Below, one piece after another: positions 1 to 9,209 of a stretch of DNA of 64,000 bases. Position 1 is the stretch's first letter; every line of letters starts with the position of its first letter. The notes under the pieces were generated by a model. That model did no database searches, was not told the DNA's origin, and saw only the letters and a list, made by a program, of their open reading frames with translations. This DNA comes from 2-12-FULL-35-23 sp965196985 (GTDB lineage: Bacteria; Pseudomonadota; Gammaproteobacteria; UBA12402). The position numbers were made by a program, and so were the translations under genes. The stretch spans positions 14,533 through 78,532 of the forward strand of contig CBDALO010000065.1 of the NCBI GenBank assembly GCA_965196985.1, read 5' to 3'.

Positions 1-274
1 CATCGGTGATCAAGCCGAGACGAGGACCCTTCCTCTCGACGAGAGCGTTGGTGCCTTGGGTGGAGGAATACCTGATGTGTTGAGTCGAATGCAGCAGACC
101 CGAAAGGTTCTGTTCGCCGTAGATGACCGAGGACACTTTGGTCATGCCGTCGAACAGGCACTGGGACAGATCGACCGGAGTCGTGAGTGTCTTCGTGAAT
201 GCGAACTCGGATCCACTGCCGACGCAGATGTCGGTCAAAGTTCCGCCGTTGTCGATGTTGATCAAACGCTCCAT
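1..274 (-). CDS. Hydantoinase/oxoprolinase family protein (HyuA/AcxA-like), N-terminal fragment
   Basis: The first 91 codons of a leftward gene that runs off the window edge. The N-terminus reads MERLINIDNGGTLTDICVG and is followed by KTLTTPVDLSQCLFDG and STQGTNALVERKGPRLGLI. This is the ATP-binding start typical of the HyuA/acetone carboxylase ATPase-type subunit. Family members activate acetone, hydantoins or 5-oxoproline by ATP-dependent phosphorylation; acetone carboxylase makes acetoacetate from acetone and bicarbonate. The acetone assignment is inferred from the divergent AcoR/MimR-type activator and the nearby thiolases. The other subunits lie outside the window, so substrate is unproven. 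Confidence 0.72.
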   Translation of the reverse strand, partial: MERLINIDNGGTLTDICVGSGSEFAFTKTLTTPVDLSQCLFDGMTKVSSVIYGEQNLSGLLHSTQHIRYSSTQGTNALVERKGPRLGLITD

Positions 275-310
275 CGAGGCTCCTAGCGTTGTCGAGAAGG
301 AATGAAACTA

Positions 311-328
311 AAGTGATGGGCATCACTT
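311..328. promoter_or_regulatory. Perfect 8-bp inverted repeat in divergent promoter region
   Basis: AAGTGATG-GG-CATCACTT lies between the leftward hydantoinase-type gene and the rightward activator. Its position close to the leftward start fits an operator or activator site. No regulator is assigned. Confidence 0.4.
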
Positions 329-370
329 CGAGTGCGAACACGGGAAAGCATCACACCGGGAGCAAGGGTG

Positions 371-397
371 TGGAGTGTCCGACCTTGGGACACTCCA
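371..397. promoter_or_regulatory. Candidate activator binding site (10-bp arms, 7-bp spacer)
   Basis: TGGAGTGTCC and GGACACTCCA form a perfect inverted repeat about 100 bp upstream of the leftward start. This is the usual placement for sites of AcoR/MimR-type activators, so binding by the adjacent regulator is a reasonable inference. Confidence 0.45.
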
Positions 398-492
398 TAC
401 CACTGCCTCCGGGTGTTTCCTGAATGCACGGATCACCCCGGCCGCGCGAAGCACCGGTGGCGATTGAGCAGGTCGGCAGGATGGAGGACACA

Positions 493-2313
493 ATGATGGG
501 GATCGTCGACGACACTGACAGTGGCGACCGAAAGCGCGCGCGCCTCGGCAACCGGGATGTCCGGTTGGGGGGAACAGACGAGTTCGTCGCTGCTTCCTGG
601 CTCCGATCACAAGCCGCCGGAGTTTCCCCCGAAGGCGGCGATATCCGGTACATCGGTGATGTCGATATCGCATCACGCCTGGTCCATTACGCCCAGCCGG
701 TACTCGAAAAGCTCATCGAATACACCGAGGACGTGCCGCTCAGCGTCGCGGTCTCCGACAACAAGGGGAGAGTGCTCTCCAGGCTGGACACCAACTCTGC
801 GATCGGCGCACTCGTCGATACGATCTCGCTGGCCCCAGGTTTCAGCTATGCCGAGAGTGAGGTCGGGACCAACGGAGTAGGTACGGTCCTCGAATCAGGT
901 CGTTCGGTCCATATCGTCGGGGCCGCGCACTTTCACGAGCGATTCCAGAGGTACTCGTGTTCCGGCGCCCCGATCCGAGACCCCCTCTCCGGCCACATCG
1001 AGGGTGTACTCGATCTGACCTGCCTGGTCGAGCATTCGACCCCACTGCTGCACAGTTTCGTTCGGTCCGCCGCATCGACGATCGAAACCGCATTGCTCAA
1101 CGATCGAGAACTGAACCAACGCATCCTCTTCAATGCATTCTCGAAAATGGAAGCAAAAACTCGTTCACCACTCCTGGTGGCAGGAAAGAACGTTCTGATC
1201 TCTACCAGCAAAGCGCAGAAACTCTTCGACGCCGACGAGCAGAGAATAATCGTCCAACACGCACTGTATCTCGCGGAGCGAGCGACAAAAGCCACTGAAG
1301 AGATCGAACTTTCTCCACAGCGAATAGTCAAAATACGAACTACGAGAATATCGTCAGGAAAATCTGTTATCGGTGTTGGAGTGTCGATAGTAGATTTAAC
1401 CACACTTGGTATGGCTATTCACGAAAAGGCTGCTGCAAGGGCTTCTCACTTCAATGTGGCCGATGGGCGATTCTTGGGTACTGGCGCCAATTCTGGTTCC
1501 GAATCGTTCAACGAATTTTCTTCAGTGTGGAAGAGTGTCACATCTTCAGTGAGAGGGATGGTCGAACGAAAAGAGCACATTGTTCTCATTGGAGAACGGG
1601 GAGTCGGAAAGGAAAAACTGGTCAGGGGTATTGTTTGTGACGTGCATCCAGGCGTCACTGTTATCGACGTCGAACCAGGACTTATTGCAGACGACGTAAA
1701 AGCGGACCTCTGTTCCAATGGAAAAGGAACGAGTTATCTCATTCTTCGCCATCTGGAACGGTGGACAACAGACGAGATGATTTCTGCCCATAAGGTGATT
1801 TCCGACATAAGTTCACGTGGAAACCCGGTTGGAGTAGCGGCCATAGTGACGGAGGCGGAAAGCTCTGAGTCGGAAGAGGATACTTTTCATCGATCATTTC
1901 ATGGTCTCTTCGGTCGATCGATACAGGTTCCACCACTCCGGCACCGCATGAATGACCTTCCTTGCCTTGTATATCAAATGTTGAGTGAAATATCCGGTAC
2001 CGGCGTTTCGGAAGTAAGCAACGAAACACTTGAGAAGCTCTCCGCGTATTTCTGGCCGGGTAATTTAACTGAACTGCGCCATGTGCTCTCCGAATGCTTG
2101 TCGAAAAAACCTTCTGGGATGATAGAGGTGGAAGATCTTCCCGCTTCCATCCGTTTGTCATCGATTCATGCTTCTGGAATTCTCGAACATCTAGAGCGGG
2201 AGGCTATAGTAAAAAGCCTGGAAGAGAATGATGGAAACAGAATGCGTACAGCAAAGAGCCTCGGAATTGCTCGATCATCGCTGTATCGAAAAATGAAAAT
2301 CTATAAGATATGA
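493..2313 (+). CDS. AcoR/MimR-type GAF-AAA(+)-Fis transcriptional activator
   Basis: Predicted activator of the divergent hydantoinase/acetone-carboxylase-type operon. The N-terminal half resembles a GAF sensor (ASRLVHYAQPVLEKLIEYTE, then FSYAESEVGTNGVGTVLESG). The middle holds a degenerate AAA+ module: the Walker A stretch is GERGVGKEKL, with Glu replacing Ser/Thr, and no GAFTGA loop is visible. The C-terminus is a Fis-type HTH ending RSSLYRKMKIYKI. Losing the sigma-54 contact loop is usual for actinobacterial relatives. ATG 493 is preferred because GGAGG sits 5 nt upstream; an in-frame ATG exists at 424. The 3' two-thirds is noticeably AT-richer than its neighbours. Confidence 0.85.
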   Translation: MMGIVDDTDSGDRKRARLGNRDVRLGGTDEFVAASWLRSQAAGVSPEGGDIRYIGDVDIASRLVHYAQPVLEKLIEYTEDVPLSVAVSDNKGRVLSRLDTNSAIGALVDTISLAPGFSYAESEVGTNGVGTVLESGRSVHIVGAAHFHERFQRYSCSGAPIRDPLSGHIEGVLDLTCLVEHSTPLLHSFVRSAASTIETALLNDRELNQRILFNAFSKMEAKTRSPLLVAGKNVLISTSKAQKLFDADEQRIIVQHALYLAERATKATEEIELSPQRIVKIRTTRISSGKSVIGVGVSIVDLTTLGMAIHEKAAARASHFNVADGRFLGTGANSGSESFNEFSSVWKSVTSSVRGMVERKEHIVLIGERGVGKEKLVRGIVCDVHPGVTVIDVEPGLIADDVKADLCSNGKGTSYLILRHLERWTTDEMISAHKVISDISSRGNPVGVAAIVTEAESSESEEDTFHRSFHGLFGRSIQVPPLRHRMNDLPCLVYQMLSEISGTGVSEVSNETLEKLSAYFWPGNLTELRHVLSECLSKKPSGMIEVEDLPASIRLSSIHASGILEHLEREAIVKSLEENDGNRMRTAKSLGIARSSLYRKMKIYKI

Positions 2314-2340
2314 AACGAAACACCTGTGGCATTAAGCCTG

Positions 2341-3191
2341 AATGCACCGATGTGCTGATTCAGTCGGTGCGACTTCTGTTGCGGGGTATAGTGCGGTTGT
2401 GGGCATAGATGATCACCCGATCGCATGTGTCGGAATGTGCGTTCGGTGACCGCGACATCGATGTGTTCCTCGTCGGTGAACACTGCCTCGCGTCGCGCTT
2501 TCTGCTTGACGTCGCGCGGGTCAGCAGCGCCCTTTTGATGCCGTACAACCGGGTTACCGGACCGGCCACGATGCCCGAGTGTGACCTGCTGGATCCGCTG
2601 CCGGCACACGGTGTGTCTCGGCGGCGAGGTGCACGACATGGAACGGGCCCATCACCCTCTTGACCTGCGGTAATACGTCCTTCGCGGCGGAGTGGTAGCC
2701 TGTGAACTCGTCCATCGAGACGACCTTCACCCGGTCCCGAAACGCCTGATCACGATCACGATCACGGTCACGAAGCTCGGATTACCCTGCCCGCGAACGT
2801 GTTTCCGCTTGTGCTCGTCCGCACCCAAAGGCTCGCACCCTGTCGAGGTGACCGGACTGGTCGTAGACCACATGCCGGACCGTGGACAGAGCCGGGGAGT
2901 TTACCACGTCCCAACTCAACCCCAACGCTGCAGCCACCGCCGAAACGGATGTCTTGTCGCAGGCGAGTCGTTCGAGGATTTAGCCGGTGGTGCGGCGACC
3001 ACGGTGAGAGTGCGGGTGACGTGGTCGCGGAGCCGACCGGGCTGGCCGCACGTTGGGCAGGTCGGGTCGTGTTCGACGGGCCGGCAGTCGATGTGGGTGA
3101 GGTGTTCTGCGACGGCGGCGCCGGTGATAGTGACGCCGAGTTCGACGGTTCTGCAGATGGTGTCGGCGACAAGGTTAGTAGTCTGGTCCAT
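2341..3191 (-). pseudogene. ISL3-family transposase remnant
   Basis: Reading leftward from 3191, the frame MDQTTNLVADTICRTVELGV continues to a zinc-finger segment CPTCGQPGRLRDHVTRTLT, as in ISL3 transposase N-termini. Further down, in another frame, KVVSMDEFTGYHSAAKDVLP then RVMGPFHVVHLAAETHRV matches the catalytic-Asp region of the same family. The pieces are in different frames with sequence missing between them, so the gene is dead. No terminal inverted repeats were found. The 3' boundary is approximate. Confidence 0.7.
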
Positions 3192-3414
3192 GGGTCCTGT
3201 GATGTGTTCGGATTCGGGCTCGGAACCTTCCTCCTCGTATCCCAGGGCCCTCTACATCTTTTGCCTCACTTGATCACCGGTGGATCGACTCATGCACTCC
3301 AGATCCGGAACAGCCAGATTCTCTCGTGTGGTCACGGTGCATGGAGGACCTCTGTGTCAGGTATCGCCCCAGTGACAAAGGAAAGTCGGGCGGGGTGAGA
3401 ATGGTAGTAAGGCA

Positions 3415-3630
3415 ATGAGCGCTAAAGAGAGCGGCGCGGCGACTCGAACGCGAAACAAGAACTACAACCTGATCCGCTTCGTCGAAGCGTCGTTGAGCAA
3501 AACATTGTGTATGCAGACCTCCATCGAGGATACCGAGCGTGACGGGTACCCTTAAGTGGCAGGTCTGTTCCGCAAAGCTCAAAGCGAGGCCGCCCCGAGT
3601 AGAAGTTGCTTCTCGACAGGCTCGCTCTGT
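3415..3630 (+). pseudogene. Decayed small conserved ORF
   Basis: From ATG 3415 the frame reads MSAKESGAATRTRNKNYNLI and then RFVEASLSKTLCMQTSIEDT before stopping. A second frame carries LFRKAQSEA, and a third carries KLLLD. These look like successive pieces of one helical protein of about 70 residues, split by small indels. I recall similar small ORFs near transposases in rhodococci, but could not check this. Confidence 0.35.
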
Positions 3631-4058
3631 CGGTCACGTGAGGTTCGTTCATTATCGGTTCGTCTGGGTCGAAGGGCGTCGTGGGAAGATCTCCTTGATG
3701 GGCGCGCGCGGCCTCGTCGCCGGTATCGATATCGTTCGTCCCAGCGACACTTACCCAAAAGAATTTCAGAATGAGGAAGACCACGCCGAGTAGTTGCGGT
3801 GATACCTCACCGATAGCTCCCTGCCACGGACCCGGTACGCGAGCACCAGTTGGTCCATCTACCTCAGAGCGAGAGAAGGCGCTTCATAGCGCATTCGATC
3901 GGTGCGGGTGAGCCTGGCTGTACTTCAGGGGATCTTTCGATCTCCTGAACCTGCCACCGTGGCCGGGCCTAAACGCGGCGCAAATCTGTACGGGTTGCTC
4001 TTGTTTAACCCTCTGGGGCGGCCATGATCGTGGGTTTGTCAGGCGCGGGCACGGGTGC
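3631..4058. other. Intergenic stretch with no recognisable gene
   Basis: Open frames here are short, lack credible ribosome binding sites and have no family features on either strand. Probably decayed DNA behind the transposase remnant. Confidence 0.5.
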
Positions 4059-4217
4059 CTACTGTTCTTGTCCGTCCAGTTCCGGGTTCGCTTCGAGTGG
4101 TTCGAAGTATCGGGGGTTGGGGTTGGTGAGGGCTCTGACGATGTCGCCGTATCCGAGAACGCGGGCAGGCGGTCCTTGGTAGATCATTTCCTCTGTTCCG
4201 ATGTAGCGAAAGCGCAT
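4059..4217 (-). CDS. Small hypothetical protein (52 aa)
   Basis: MRFRYIGTEEMIYQGPPARV continues to a Pro/Glu-rich end, PNPRYFEPLEANPELDGQEQ. AGGAG stands 6 nt upstream of the ATG, an unusually good signal in this area. The composition is soluble and acidic at the C-terminus; there is no membrane segment or cysteine. Small proteins of this kind are common in actinobacterial accessory DNA. It is separated from the malic-enzyme-like gene by about 190 bp on the same strand and may be its own unit. Function unknown. Confidence 0.55.
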   Translation of the reverse strand: MRFRYIGTEEMIYQGPPARVLGYGDIVRALTNPNPRYFEPLEANPELDGQEQ

Positions 4218-4410
4218 GACGGGCTCCTGCAGGTGAGGTGTTCGGGATGATCTGGCGGGGTGACTGCGATACGGTCCGGAGTCTGTCGAGTTGTGCGGTG
4301 TCGGAACGAACTTCGGTGTAATACCGTGCGCAGGGTCACGGCTTTTCGTGCGGCCACTACTGCGGGTCGAGGTGGTGCTGTTCCGTGGCGGTGCACCGGT
4401 GGTCGGGTTC

Positions 4411-5289
4411 TCATCGCTGGAGCCTGGTGTGAAGCGCGGAGACCGTGATAGCTGCTCCGACGTGCTCGGAGACCGTTCGCACGAGGGTGCGATCGGTGAT
4501 GTCCGGTAGGAAGCGGTGCGCGGCGGTGCGCGAGTGCAGAGCGCGTGCCGATGCGGCGATCAGATCCGGGGTCATCATGGTGATGCGGTGACCGCAGCCT
4601 GCACTGAGCAGGCCCGCGAGCGGCAACGACGAGTATTCGAAGGGATCTGCTGGCGGGCGAATGCACCGAAGAGGTGAGATCGATTTCTCGGTGGTGGACA
4701 AGTCGATCAACACATCGCACTGTTCGATGATCCGGCGGGTGTCCTCGCGTGTTGAGTTGGTGGTATCGATGTCGCTGACGGTGCCGATGCCGCACTGGGT
4801 CAGCACATCTTCGAGTAGTGGCGCGTGCCGGGACTGCGAAATGTAGACAGTCGCCATCCACGGCCATACGCCTTGCCTGTCGAGGGCGGTCAGCGTCAGG
4901 GCCGCGAGTGACGCGGTCATGGTTTCGTTGTCGGCGATGACAAGGGGGCCGTGGAGGGCGGCTACTTCGTGTTGGACGATCGCGGTGCCGTAGGGCGGTA
5001 AACCGATCAGGAAGACCGTTTCGACGTGATCGGGGAGCGCGAGGATGGTTTCGACCAACCGGGGAACGTCGTTGAACGAGAGTGCGGTGTGCTCGGCGCG
5101 GAGTGCGGTGCGGTAGCGGATGAGTGCGGCGTATCCCTCGCCCCAGGTTCTGCGGTTGCGGTGCAACCGGCGCAGGGGAGACCACATCGGATCGGCCGTG
5201 ATCACGGCAACTTTCCCGCCGGCGGGCAGCGTCGGATTCGTGGCGTGTTGTCGGGTGGGTACGTCGAGGTCGGGGTGATCAGCGGTCAT
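4411..5289 (-). CDS. Malic-enzyme-like protein, paralogue 1
   Basis: A 292-residue protein and clear paralogue of the gene at 16256-17113. Both share a pattern resembling the middle of malic enzyme: VFLIGLPPYGTAIVQHEVAA, GPLVIADNETMTASLAALTL, then an ADP-binding-like beta-alpha unit around ATVYISQSRHAPLLEDVL and CDVLIDLS. A full malic enzyme is longer and has a catalytic N-terminal Tyr/Lys region that I cannot find, so a regulatory or new role is possible. The start at 5289 has AGGA nearby and matches the paralogue in length; an in-frame ATG at 5364 overlaps the upstream hydrolase stop (ATGA). Last gene of the ACP operon. Confidence 0.6.
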   Translation of the reverse strand: MTADHPDLDVPTRQHATNPTLPAGGKVAVITADPMWSPLRRLHRNRRTWGEGYAALIRYRTALRAEHTALSFNDVPRLVETILALPDHVETVFLIGLPPYGTAIVQHEVAALHGPLVIADNETMTASLAALTLTALDRQGVWPWMATVYISQSRHAPLLEDVLTQCGIGTVSDIDTTNSTREDTRRIIEQCDVLIDLSTTEKSISPLRCIRPPADPFEYSSLPLAGLLSAGCGHRITMMTPDLIAASARALHSRTAAHRFLPDITDRTLVRTVSEHVGAAITVSALHTRLQR

Positions 5290-5360
5290 GTGGTCCTGAG
5301 GTGGTGTGTTCTCCCCGCGTGCGGACAGTCGCTCGCGGCGGCAGGGAAGGTGGCGGCCGG

Positions 5361-6182
5361 TCATGGCTGCTGCGGCAAGGGCCGGCCGTGGAGGAACGCG
5401 ATCAGCAGAGCGTTGACCTCCTCGGGTCGCTCGAGGTAGCCGAAGTGACCGCACTGGGCGATTTGTTCGTATCGGGCGCCGGGGATGGCTGCGGCGACTT
5501 CGATGCCCTGCGCGGGCGGGGTCAAGCGGTCGTCCCCGAATCCGATGACGAGGGTCGGTGCTTGGATCGCGGCGAGATCGGTCAGTCGATTGCGGGATCG
5601 ATCCATCGCTGTCTGGGCGCGGACACCGGCAGAGGTGGTGGTGGGTGCGGAGTACTCGAAGATGTCGAGCCATTCCTGGGCCTTCAGCGGATCGGCGAGG
5701 GTGTGCGGGGAGAGGTTCAGCACCGCACTGATAGCCGCGGTGTAGGAAGGCGGCAAGTCGATCCCTGCCTGGTGGAGGGCTCGTTGTCCGCGGTTGAGGG
5801 CGGCTTCGACGGGGTGCGGTCGACCGGTGGCGGCGAGCATGATCGCCTTGGCGATCAGTTCGGGGCGGGTGATCGCCAGCTCTTGTACCACTCGTGAGCC
5901 CAGCGATGTACCGATCACGTGGGCGGGTCCGCCGAGATGTTCGATCAGGGCCGCAGCGTCGGCGGCGAGGTCGGCGATGCTCATCCCCTCGATCCCGGCC
6001 GTGCTCGTGATTCCGCGGTTGTCCATCGTGACGACTTCGAAGCCGGCCTTCACCAGCGCCGGAACCTGGTACGTGTTCCACACTCGGCCGGGGCTGCCGG
6101 CGCCCATGATCAGCAGTACACGCGGGCCGGAGCCGGTGACGACGTAGTTGACGGGGACGTGGTTGAGGGTGAGGGTCGGCAT
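5361..6182 (-). CDS. Alpha/beta hydrolase
   Basis: Canonical alpha/beta-hydrolase of 273 residues. The oxyanion-hole strand is VLLIMGAGSPG, the nucleophile elbow is GTSLGS (Ser), the acid lies in GFGDDRLTPP (Asp), and the histidine is in QCGHFGYLERPEEV near the C-terminus, so the triad is complete. No signal peptide, hence cytoplasmic. It sits 22 nt downstream of the ketosynthase and next to an acyl carrier protein, which suggests it releases or edits an acyl or beta-ketoacyl product. Substrate cannot be read from the sequence. Confidence 0.88.
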   Translation of the reverse strand: MPTLTLNHVPVNYVVTGSGPRVLLIMGAGSPGRVWNTYQVPALVKAGFEVVTMDNRGITSTAGIEGMSIADLAADAAALIEHLGGPAHVIGTSLGSRVVQELAITRPELIAKAIMLAATGRPHPVEAALNRGQRALHQAGIDLPPSYTAAISAVLNLSPHTLADPLKAQEWLDIFEYSAPTTTSAGVRAQTAMDRSRNRLTDLAAIQAPTLVIGFGDDRLTPPAQGIEVAAAIPGARYEQIAQCGHFGYLERPEEVNALLIAFLHGRPLPQQP

Positions 6183-6204
6183 GGGTCCTGTTTCGTGAGG
6201 TGGG

Positions 6205-7462
6205 TCAAGGGCGAGCGAAGACGAGTGCGGTGTTGTGTCCTCCGAAGCCGAAGGAATTGTTGACGGCGTAGTCGACGGGTCCGATGCGCGGCGACGTCGT
6301 TACCACGTCGAGGTCGATCCTCGGGTCGAGTGTGTCGAGGTTGAGTGTGGGGGGGGATGACGCCGTCGCGGACGGCGAGGACGGTGAGAACCGCTTCGAG
6401 TGCCCCGACGGCTCCGACGGAGTGCCCGAGGGCAGATTTCGGGGCGTAGATCGCTGCGTGTGTGCCGACCGCAGTGGTGATGGCCTGTGCTTCGGCGATG
6501 TCGCCGGCCGGGGTGGCGGTGGCGTGGGCGTTGATGTGGGTGATGTCGGCGGGTGTCAGCCCGGCTCGCTGAATGGCGTGGGTCATCGCGCGAGCGGCTC
6601 CGCGGCCGGTGGGGTCGGGAGCGACGAGATGGTAGCCGTCGGAGGTGGTACCGCAGCCGAGCAGACGTGCATGGATCGTCGCACCGCGTGCGAGGGCGTG
6701 CTTCTCGGTTTCGAGGACCATCAGCGCTCCGGCTTCGCCGAAGACGAAACCGTCCCGGTCCTTGTCGAACGGACGCGACGCACCGGCAGGGTCGGCATTG
6801 TTCGAGCTCAGCGCGCGCATCGTGGCGAAGCTGGCGATGGAAAACGAATCGATGCGGCCTTCGACTCCGCCGGCGACGACCATGTCGGCATCGCCCATTG
6901 CAATCATCCGGTAGGCCTGCGCGATGGCTTCCGCTCCTGACGAGCATGCCGACACCGGGGTCATCACCCCGCCGCGGGCGCCGAGTTCGAGGCCCACGGT
7001 CGCGGAGGGGCCGTTGGGCATGACCATCTGCACTGCGAAGGGGGACACTTTGCGGTAGCCGCCGGTTCTGAGCCGGTCGACCGCATCGATCAGGGCGTCG
7101 CCGCCTCCGAGTCCGGTGCCGATGACCACATCCAGACGATCCTTGTCGACGTCGGGTGAGCCTGCGTCTGTCCATGCCGTGCGCGCGAGTGTCAATGCGA
7201 CCCGTGCCGGCCAACTCATCCGCCGGATCTCCACCCGGGTGAGGGCATCGTCCGGAGAGACCTTCAAGTGAGCGCCGATACGGACCGGCAGGTCGAATTC
7301 CTCGACGAACGAATCGTCGAGAAGACCGATTCCGCTCTCCCCCGCGAGGAGCGCCTTCCATGTGCCGGCGACATCACCGGCGACCGATGTGGTCGCTGCG
7401 AGGCTGGTGACGACGACGTTGGGGGCGCGGCCGAGCCAGGACCGTGCCTCGGTGGTGCTCAC
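6205..7462 (-). pseudogene. Beta-ketoacyl-ACP synthase (FabF/KasA-like), frameshifted near the C-terminus
   Basis: Condensing enzyme of the FabF/KasA type. Catalytic residues are present: Cys in VSACSSGAEAIAQAY, His in NAHATATPAGD and His in KSALGHSVGAVGA. After GVIPP a run of eight G on the + strand (6349-6356) puts the C-terminal 50 residues out of frame. Removing one base restores TLNLDTLDPRIDLDVV and the expected end NNSFGFGGHNTALVFARP, stopping at 6205. As written, translation runs on into the hydrolase gene and stops at 6110. GTG start overlaps the ACP stop (GTGA). A sequencing error, slippage variation and true decay are all possible. Confidence 0.8.
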
Positions 7463-7746
7463 CGGTCGCTGCTCGGCGCGGCGAGTTCGAGCGCTGCCGC
7501 GGCTTCGAGGGTGTGGATGTAGTCCACGACGTCGCCGACGGTGCGCAGACCCATCAGATCCTCGTCGGGAATTTTCACGTTGTACTTGTCTTCGGTCTGT
7601 ACCGCGATTTCCACCATGGACAGTGAGTCGATACCGAGATCGTCGACGAAGGACGTGCCGATGCCGATTTCGGACGGCTCGATTCCGGTGACCTCTTCGA
7701 TGATCTGTGCGAGCTCGGTGACGATGGTTTCCTGCGTGCTGGCCAT
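7459..7746 (-). CDS. Acyl carrier protein
   Basis: A 95-residue ACP that carries acyl chains as phosphopantetheine thioesters. DDLGIDSLSMVEI places the attachment Ser at about residue 41, followed by the usual acidic helix (KIPDEDLMGLRTVGDVVDYI). A short Ala-rich C-terminal tail resembles mycobacterial AcpM. ATG 7746 is chosen because a GAAGGGA sequence lies about 9 nt upstream and homologues begin here. First gene of ACP-KS-hydrolase-malic-like; the KS start overlaps its stop. A likely operator lies about 90 bp upstream. Confidence 0.92.
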   Translation of the reverse strand: MASTQETIVTELAQIIEEVTGIEPSEIGIGTSFVDDLGIDSLSMVEIAVQTEDKYNVKIPDEDLMGLRTVGDVVDYIHTLEAAAALELAAPSSDR

Positions 7747-7836
7747 CAATGACGTCCCTTCGAATGAACGGTGGTGTTCGGCTTCTGGTGCTCTCGGACA
7801 GGTAGGGCTAAGCTCACGCCATCTTGCCATAATATC

Positions 7837-7856
7837 TAGTTAAGAATATTAGCAAG
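7837..7856. promoter_or_regulatory. Candidate ArsR-family operator (site A)
   Basis: AATATTAGCAAGTA (7844-7857) exactly matches one half of the perfect palindrome at 13908-13943; the other half is poorly conserved. It lies between the divergent ACP operon and thiolase 1, where it could control both. Confidence 0.5.
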
Positions 7857-7969
7857 TAGCTGTTGTCAGGGATGCTTGCGACTCCCCACGGCCAACTCGG
7901 TCGCGTGGGCTTGCGTGAGCTCCGCGGGAAGCCGGGCACCTCGCCGGCTGATGGATGAAGGAACACACA

Positions 7970-9115
7970 ATGCGCGATGCAGTGATCGTCGAAGCCGTAC
8001 GAACCCCTTTGGGCCGGCGCAACGGAGTGCTCTCGACCATTCACCCGGCCGATTTGTCGGCCCAGATTCTGGTGGGGCTGGCAGATCGCACCGGCCTCGA
8101 TCCCGCAGTCGTCGACGATGTCATCTGGGGTTGCGTCAGTCAGGCCGGCGAGCAGACCGGTGATATCGGGCGGACCGCCGTATTGGCGGCCGGGTGGCCG
8201 CACACCGTCACCGGGGTGACCATCGACCGGCAGTGCGGATCATCGCAGCAGGCGGTGCATTTCGCTGCCGCAGGGTTGATCGCCGGACAGTACGACGTGG
8301 TGGTTGCCGGTGGCGTCGAATCCATGAGCAGAGTTCCGATGGGATCCTCGTCCGGCGGGATGAATCCCCTGGGAGATTGGTTCTTGGCGCGCTATCACGG
8401 CGTCGCTCCCTCGCAAGGGGTCGGTGCGGAAATGATCGCCGAGCAGTGGGGTCTGTCGCGCCGTCAATGTGACGACTTCGCGCTCGCCTCGCATGCGAAA
8501 GCTGCGCACGCGCAAGACGACGGATACTTCGACGACCAGATCCTGCCGATCGTGCTCGCCAACGGCACCAAGATCGCCCGCGACGAGGGGATCCGCCGCG
8601 GCGGAACGCCGGAAACCCTGGCCGGGATCAAGACCGCGTTCTCCGACACCGGGGTGGTGACGGCGGGGAACAGTTCCCAGATTTCCGACGGTTCGGCTGC
8701 ACTGTTGATGATGACCAGCGAGAAGGCGGCGCAGTTGGGGCTGACACCGATCGTTCGAGTCCATTCTGCCGTCCTGGCGGGCGCCGATCCGGTGATCATG
8801 CTGACCGCACCGATTCCGGCCACGGAGAAAGCCTTGTGGCGCAGCGGTTTGGCGTTGTCCGATATCGGAGTTTTCGAGGTCAACGAAGCCTTCGCCACGG
8901 TGCCCCTTGCCTGGCTGGCCGAAACAGGGGCAGACCCGAAGCGGCTCAATCCGCACGGCGGCGCCATCGCACTCGGACATCCCCTCGGTGGTAGTGGCGC
9001 ACGCCTGATGACCACGATGATCCACCACATGCGAAACACGCGAACGCGTTACGGACTGCAGACCATGTGTGAGGGCGGTGGACAAGCGAACGCCACCATC
9101 CTCGAACTTCTCTGA
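7970..9115 (+). CDS. Acetyl-CoA acetyltransferase (thiolase 1)
   Basis: Thiolase of 381 residues that cleaves or forms beta-ketoacyl-CoA. Active-site Cys is in DRQCGSSQQAVHFAA; later blocks are GNSSQISDGSAALL, FEVNEAFATVPLAW, the His in GHPLGGSGARLMTTM, and the second Cys in CEGGGQANATI. The start at 7970 (MRDAVIVEAVRTPLG) fits the family and has GAAGGA about 7 nt upstream; the in-frame ATG at 7955 would add five residues. Divergent from the ACP operon, sharing the region with operator site A. Closer to thiolases 3 and 4 than to thiolase 2. Confidence 0.93.
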   Translation: MRDAVIVEAVRTPLGRRNGVLSTIHPADLSAQILVGLADRTGLDPAVVDDVIWGCVSQAGEQTGDIGRTAVLAAGWPHTVTGVTIDRQCGSSQQAVHFAAAGLIAGQYDVVVAGGVESMSRVPMGSSSGGMNPLGDWFLARYHGVAPSQGVGAEMIAEQWGLSRRQCDDFALASHAKAAHAQDDGYFDDQILPIVLANGTKIARDEGIRRGGTPETLAGIKTAFSDTGVVTAGNSSQISDGSAALLMMTSEKAAQLGLTPIVRVHSAVLAGADPVIMLTAPIPATEKALWRSGLALSDIGVFEVNEAFATVPLAWLAETGADPKRLNPHGGAIALGHPLGGSGARLMTTMIHHMRNTRTRYGLQTMCEGGGQANATILELL

Positions 9116-9136
9116 TCCACCCGTATCCACGGCGGT

Positions 9137-9165
9137 GATCCTCGCCGAGCCCTCGCGCGAGGATC
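9137..9165 (+). terminator. Stem-loop after thiolase 1
   Basis: GATCCTCGC (9137-9145) pairs with GCGAGGATC (9157-9165) across an 11-nt loop, 21 nt past the stop codon. There is no long T tract, as is usual in high-GC actinobacteria. Confidence 0.55.
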
Positions 9166-9209
9166 GCCCGAGCCGCCTCGACGTTCAGCGGGGGACGGAT
9201 GTGTGAGCG

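Noticed and set aside
3274..3582. Leftward frame of 102 residues after the transposase remnant
   Set aside because: It overlaps, antisense, the better-supported decayed ORF at 3415 and has no protein-like pattern.
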